Assembly (NCBI GenBank): GCA_000209465.1
Contig: GL890587.1
Coordinates: 78,032-142,031, forward strand
DNA length: 64,000 nt
Source of the DNA: Lachnospiraceae oral taxon 107 str. F0167
GTDB taxonomy: Bacteria; Bacillota; Clostridia; Lachnospirales; Lachnospiraceae
Direction of reading: 5' to 3'
Shown: one piece after another, positions 60,127-64,000 of the stretch
Layout of the letters: every line of letters starts with the position of its first letter
How positions within the stretch are numbered: position 1 is the first letter of the stretch
Notes under the pieces: generated by a model
Databases searched by the model: none
What the model saw: the letters and a program-made list of their open reading frames with translations, nothing else
Told to the model about the DNA's origin: nothing
Program-made: the position numbers and the translations under genes

Positions 60127-62796
60127 ATGAAATATACCGGTTTGACTGAGAAAGAAGTAGAGAAGTCAAGGCAGGTTCATGGCTCAAATGAAATACCGGA
60201 TTCGGAACCGACTACATTTTGGGAGGCGTTTAAAGAAACATTTAGTGATCCGATAATAAGGTTACTCCTTGCCATTTCGGTAATTATGATAGTGATGTAT
60301 TTCTTCGGACATGCAGAGATTTATGAGTCGCTTGGAATTATTATTGCAGTAATAATAGTTGCATTTGTATCTGCAAAAACAGGAGTTGCAAGCGATACCA
60401 AGTACCGTGAGCTGAAAGATAATACAAAGAAAGATATCTGCAAGGTCTACAGAAATGGTCTTGTAACCGTTATTGATGTAGATGATGTAGTAGTGGGCGA
60501 TTTTGTTTTGCTACAATCGGGAGATAAGATACCTGCTGACGGTGTGCTTATAGATGGAGATTTAAGAGTAGACAACTCAGCATTAAACGGAGAAGCTGAG
60601 GAATGTAAAAAAACTGCGGCGAATGTAGGCTTTGAGATGGAAGAAGATATTACAGGTGATACCTTTGTAGATGCACATTCGCTTTTTAGAGGTGCGGTAG
60701 TATTTGACGGAGAAGGTGTACTGGAAGTTAAGAGAGTAGGTCTTAAGTCAATGATGGGTAAGATGGCTCTTGAAATGACCGAGGATGAACCGGATTCTCC
60801 ATTGAAGGTAAAGCTTGGAAAACTTGCACATCAAATATCCGTATTCGGATATGTAGGTGCTACAGTGATAGCTGTACTATATATTGCTTATTTTATAATA
60901 AGAGCCGGAGGATTTGGCAGCTATTTTGCACTTGGAGCACAGACAATAGTGCAGGATCTTATAAAGGCTGTTACTCTTGCCATAGTTATTGTGGTATGTG
61001 CGGTTCCGGAAGGGTTGCCGCTTATGATATCTTTGGTACTTATGCAAAATACCAGCAGGATGCTTGATCATAATGTGCTTGTAAGAAAGGCTGAGGGTAT
61101 TGAAACAGCAGGTTCACTTAATATACTTTTCAGTGATAAAACAGGAACCATTACAAAGGGAAGTCTTGAAGTAGTGGATTTCTTCCTTGCAAACGGAAAT
61201 TCCATTCCGATACAGGAACTTAGCAATCACAGCAAGGTAAAAGGGCTTATAGATATTGCAATAGGTAAGAATACCCAGGCATTATTTGATGACAGAGGTG
61301 TGGTAATAGGAGGTAATGCTACAGACCAGGCGTTGATGAAATTTATCGGACATGCCACCTTTGATGCATTGCAAAATGAGAAGAGCCTCGTAGTGGGAGC
61401 ACATCAGGGCTTTAACTCAACAAATAAATTCAGCCAGGCAAGAATAGATTCTCTTGATAAGACATTCTATAAGGGTGCTCCTGAGAGACTTCTTGCAAAA
61501 GCAACTAAATTCCTTGACGAAAAGGGCGAAGTAAAGACAATTGACAAGGCTGTTCTGGACAGAAAGATTGACGAGCTTGCAGCAAGAGCTATGAGAGTGT
61601 TGGCATTCGGATATTCACAGAAGTCTCTTGTAGAGAATACAATAAATGACGATATAGTTATTATAGGTCTGGTAGGTATCAGAGATGATGTAAGAGCGGA
61701 GGCTAAGGATGCTATTGCAGAGGTTATGGGAGCAGGTATTCAGGTTGTAATGATTACCGGAGACAGACTTGAAACAGCGATAGCTATTGCAAAGGATGCA
61801 GGACTTATAAAGAGCGCTTCCGACAGAGCACTTTCATCAGCAGAACTTAATGAGATGAGTGATGATGAAGTAAAGAAGCTTATACCTCATATCAGAGTAA
61901 TTGCAAGAGCTCTGCCTACAGATAAGTCCAGAATGGTAAGACTTTGCCAGGAGATGAACCTTGTTGTAGGTATGACCGGTGACGGTGTAAATGACTCACC
62001 TGCATTAAAGAGAGCGGATGTCGGTTTTGCTATGGGTAACGGTACAGAGGCTGCCAAAGAAGCGGGAGAGATTGTAATTCTTGATGATAATTTCAGATCT
62101 ATAAAAGATGCTATACTTTATGGTAGGACAATCTATCATAATATACTTAAGTTCTGTAAGTTCCAGCTGGTTATCAATGTTACTGCGGTTATTGTAAGTG
62201 CCATTGCACCGTTCTTCGGTGTGGAAGAGCCGCTTAAGGTAACTCACCTTCTGTTTGTAAACCTTGTAATGGACGGACTTGGTGCGATAATGCTTGGAAA
62301 CGAGCCTGCCAAGGAAAGTTATATGATGGAAAAGCCAAGAAGAAGAGATGAGAGTATTGTAAGTAAAAACATGGCTATTCAGATTCTTACCATGGGACTT
62401 TGGCTTACAGTGCTTAGCTTTATATATCTTAAACTGCCATTCTTTGCAAATATGTTTGAGGGCAATGAGGAGGAACTTCTTACAGGATACTTTGTACTCT
62501 TTATAGCAAGTGCACTGTTTAACGGATTTAATGTAAGAGATGAAGGTTTTGGAATCTTTAAGGGATTAAATGAAAATCCGGGATTTTTAAAAGTATTCTT
62601 TGCAATTATTGCAGTACAGGCAGTGATAGTAAATGCCGGTGCTGTACCGCTTGCACCTTTCCAGTTTATCGGAAGGATGTTTAGCTGTGTGCCTTTTAGC
62701 ATACAGGGCTGGATAGTGGTATTTATACTGGCATTTACAATGATTCCGGTAGATTTACTCAGAAAAGTTGTAATGGGAACATATAAGAATGCATAA
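60127..62796 (+). CDS. PMCA-type calcium-translocating P-type ATPase
   Basis: An 889-aa P2-type ATPase. Motifs are the membrane Ca2+ site V-P-E-G-L-P, phosphorylation site S-D-K-T-G-T-I-T-K, nucleotide-domain K-G-A-P-E-R, and hinge G-D-G-V-N-D-S-P-A-L-K; ten membrane segments are distributed as in the PMCA/SERCA class. The actuator TGES loop reads N-G-E-A, keeping the catalytic Glu but changing both flanks. Its location after two Ca-binding TerD proteins suggests that the locus controls or senses calcium. A terminator follows. Confidence 0.92.
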   Translation: MKYTGLTEKEVEKSRQVHGSNEIPDSEPTTFWEAFKETFSDPIIRLLLAISVIMIVMYFFGHAEIYESLGIIIAVIIVAFVSAKTGVASDTKYRELKDNTKKDICKVYRNGLVTVIDVDDVVVGDFVLLQSGDKIPADGVLIDGDLRVDNSALNGEAEECKKTAANVGFEMEEDITGDTFVDAHSLFRGAVVFDGEGVLEVKRVGLKSMMGKMALEMTEDEPDSPLKVKLGKLAHQISVFGYVGATVIAVLYIAYFIIRAGGFGSYFALGAQTIVQDLIKAVTLAIVIVVCAVPEGLPLMISLVLMQNTSRMLDHNVLVRKAEGIETAGSLNILFSDKTGTITKGSLEVVDFFLANGNSIPIQELSNHSKVKGLIDIAIGKNTQALFDDRGVVIGGNATDQALMKFIGHATFDALQNEKSLVVGAHQGFNSTNKFSQARIDSLDKTFYKGAPERLLAKATKFLDEKGEVKTIDKAVLDRKIDELAARAMRVLAFGYSQKSLVENTINDDIVIIGLVGIRDDVRAEAKDAIAEVMGAGIQVVMITGDRLETAIAIAKDAGLIKSASDRALSSAELNEMSDDEVKKLIPHIRVIARALPTDKSRMVRLCQEMNLVVGMTGDGVNDSPALKRADVGFAMGNGTEAAKEAGEIVILDDNFRSIKDAILYGRTIYHNILKFCKFQLVINVTAVIVSAIAPFFGVEEPLKVTHLLFVNLVMDGLGAIMLGNEPAKESYMMEKPRRRDESIVSKNMAIQILTMGLWLTVLSFIYLKLPFFANMFEGNEEELLTGYFVLFIASALFNGFNVRDEGFGIFKGLNENPGFLKVFFAIIAVQAVIVNAGAVPLAPFQFIGRMFSCVPFSIQGWIVVFILAFTMIPVDLLRKVVMGTYKNA

Positions 62797-62838
62797 AACG
62801 GCAGAGGATTAATTCTCTATCGCCTATATCATAAAAAG

Positions 62839-62861
62839 GACTCCGCTTTGGAGTCTTTTTT
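62839..62861 (+). terminator. terminator of the Ter-ATPase operon
   Basis: GACTCC (62839-62844) pairs with GGAGTC (62850-62855) with A and T extensions, then T's. Confidence 0.85.
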
Positions 62862-63032
62862 ATTTTACTATAATTGATTTTAGATTTATAAATATTTATA
62901 ATAAACATTGGCAGCATAGAAAATATTTTAATACGCTGCGTAATCAAGAGGAAAAATGTAATATCTGTATATTTAGCCGAAATAAAATGAAAGGAAGTAC
63001 GTTATTTTGCTCCTGATAACATAGTGGAAGAT

Positions 63033-63470
63033 ATGAAATTATATAGAGAAGAGAAAACTGTAAATATACCTGTAGATATTGCTTGGGAGGCTTTAAAAGA
63101 AATGAATATATGGCTACCTAAACTTTCAACCAATAAAGTTGTGGACTATGATAATGATGGAGTATTTTTTAAGCCGGGTAGAAAGTATAAGGTAACTTCC
63201 AAAGAGGATGTGGTGATGGATTGTGAAATCTATAGTGTAGATGAAGAGAATAAGAAGATAGAGATACATGCGGAGCATAAACCTTTAAAATCCGTACTTA
63301 CATGCAGTGTAACAGAACTTGGCAATGGAAGCTGCAAGCTTATGAGAACACAGGGGTATCCCGGATGGTTTGGCGTAATATTTACCACATTCTGGGGAAA
63401 AAGAGAGTCGGGGGAGACGGGAGAGTATCTTGATGTGTGGGAGACACATGCTAAAACATTGCTTAAATAA
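63033..63470 (+). CDS. SRPBCC (START-like) family protein
   Basis: A 145-aa protein from ATG 63033 (GTG 63024 is an in-frame alternative). The N-terminal V-N-I-P-V-D-I-A-W-E-A-L and the C-terminal helix W-E-T-H-A-K-T-L-L are the ends of an SRPBCC hydrophobic ligand pocket. Such proteins bind lipids or polyketide-like ligands; the ligand here is unknown. It stands alone with its own terminator. Confidence 0.8.
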   Translation: MKLYREEKTVNIPVDIAWEALKEMNIWLPKLSTNKVVDYDNDGVFFKPGRKYKVTSKEDVVMDCEIYSVDEENKKIEIHAEHKPLKSVLTCSVTELGNGSCKLMRTQGYPGWFGVIFTTFWGKRESGETGEYLDVWETHAKTLLK

Positions 63471-63503
63471 ATCATAGAAATTGAAAATATATACAATGAA
63501 TTT

Positions 63504-63540
63504 CAAATGGACTTTGGAAATATTATCCAAAGTCCATTTT
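63504..63540 (+). terminator. terminator after the SRPBCC gene
   Basis: CAAATGGACTTTGGA (63504-63518) pairs with TCCAAAGTCCATTTTG (63525-63540), 14 of 15 positions, with T's inside the right arm. Confidence 0.85.
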
Positions 63541-63561
63541 GTATTGTTAGGGCAAGGCCCT

Positions 63562-63605
63562 GTTCTCGCAAGAGAACAAATAAACCACCTGCTATGCGGG
63601 TGGTT
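63562..63605 (+). repeat. left-end hairpins of an IS200-type element
   Basis: GTTCTC-GCAA-GAGAAC (63562-63577) and AACCACC ... GGTGGTT (63583-63605) are subterminal hairpins like those TnpA recognises in IS200/IS605 elements. The outer boundary is not defined. Confidence 0.6.
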
Positions 63606-63696
63606 GAAATAGCTTTAGCGTTATGTGAAAAACCCCCAAATTTGATATAATATAAAAGGTTCGCCAACCAATAAATATATCAAAGGGGGTATCCAA

Positions 63697-63987
63697 ATGG
63701 ATAGTAGTAGTTTATCACATACATCATGGAATTGTAAGTATCATATAGTATTTGCACCAAAATATAGGAGAAAGATAATATATGGAGAGCTAAAGCAGGA
63801 TATAGCAAATATATTGAGCATGTTATGTAAAAGAAAAGAAGTACATATAGTGAAAGCAGAAGTATGTCCGGATCACATACATATGCTGGTAGAGATTCCG
63901 CCAAAAATGAGTGTATCAGATTTTGTAGGATATATAAAAGGAAAAAGTACACTAATGATATTTGAAAGACATGCAAATCTAAAATAA
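63697..63987 (+). pseudogene. tnpA: IS200/IS605 TnpA transposase, frameshifted and cut by the window end
   Basis: Y1-transposase N-terminal part of 96 aa: S-H-T-S-W-N-C-K-Y-H-I-V-F-A-P-K-Y-R-R-K is the family start and D-H-I-H-M-L-V supplies the HUH metal site. The frame stops after H-A-N-L-K at 63985, yet the +1 frame then reads N-K-Y-G-N, matching the usual continuation, so a single base separates it from a full-length protein. The catalytic Tyr would lie beyond the window. AAAGGGGGT upstream is the ribosome site. Confidence 0.8.
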
Positions 63988-64000
63988 CAAGTATGGGAAT

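Overview
The window looks like chromosome of a low-GC, Gram-positive anaerobe of the class Clostridia, most likely Lachnospiraceae. The evidence is the AT-rich DNA with AGGAGG-type ribosome sites, YesM/YesN two-component genes, a Gram-positive Tad pilus locus with FHA and DUF5702 proteins, class B sortase, 6S RNA next to greA, and the serC-serA-DUF1015 gene order. An oral Lachnospiraceae such as Lachnoanaerobaculum is possible, but the genus is a guess.

Layout. 1-12.6 kb: end of an O-antigen polymerase-like gene, trpS, a metal-responsive operon (ArsR repressor, free HMA metallochaperone, P1B ATPase) behind two tandem operators, luxS, 6S RNA, greA, dtd, then a YesN/YesM two-component system with two membrane-anchored sugar-binding proteins. 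12.8-22.5 kb: a Tad/Flp pilus operon with mostly overlapping genes (tadZ, two A24 peptidases, tadA, tadB, tadC, a 58-aa Flp pilin, DUF5702, TadE-like, pseudopilin, FHA). 22.9-26.9 kb: sortase B, an M20 peptidase, a SleB-type hydrolase, five tRNA genes and a 42-aa membrane peptide. 27-34 kb: leuB-ilvD-ilvB and serC-serA.

34-46 kb is accessory DNA. A 20-bp direct repeat of the serA 3' end (33980-33999 and 46078-46097) brackets about 12.1 kb that separates serA from DUF1015. Inside it, an 8.25-kb Tn4451-like mobilizable element with a large serine recombinase has inserted at a GG dinucleotide in a fabZ-like gene; both halves of that gene can be seen. The element carries tnpW, SdpI/SdpR, a broken MobQ-type relaxase with its oriT, a DUF3847 gene, an HxlR/cupin pair, a second oriT-like site, and a two-radical-SAM plus MarR cassette with a near-perfect operator.

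46-64 kb: DUF1015, a small YgjP-type metalloprotease, DUF1700, an NlpC/P60 hydrolase, a GNAT, then a Ter/StiP/YceG stress locus (PRTase-TRSP, StiP-PELOTA, CitE-like lyase, a YceG-like module fused to an HtrA-like protease, YceG, TelA, two TerD proteins, a PMCA-type Ca2+ ATPase). The window ends in an IS200-type element.

Several reading frames are broken by single bases, three of them in homopolymer runs (cadA, MFS, fabZ-like). These may be real decay, slippage sites or sequencing errors; the bases alone cannot decide.
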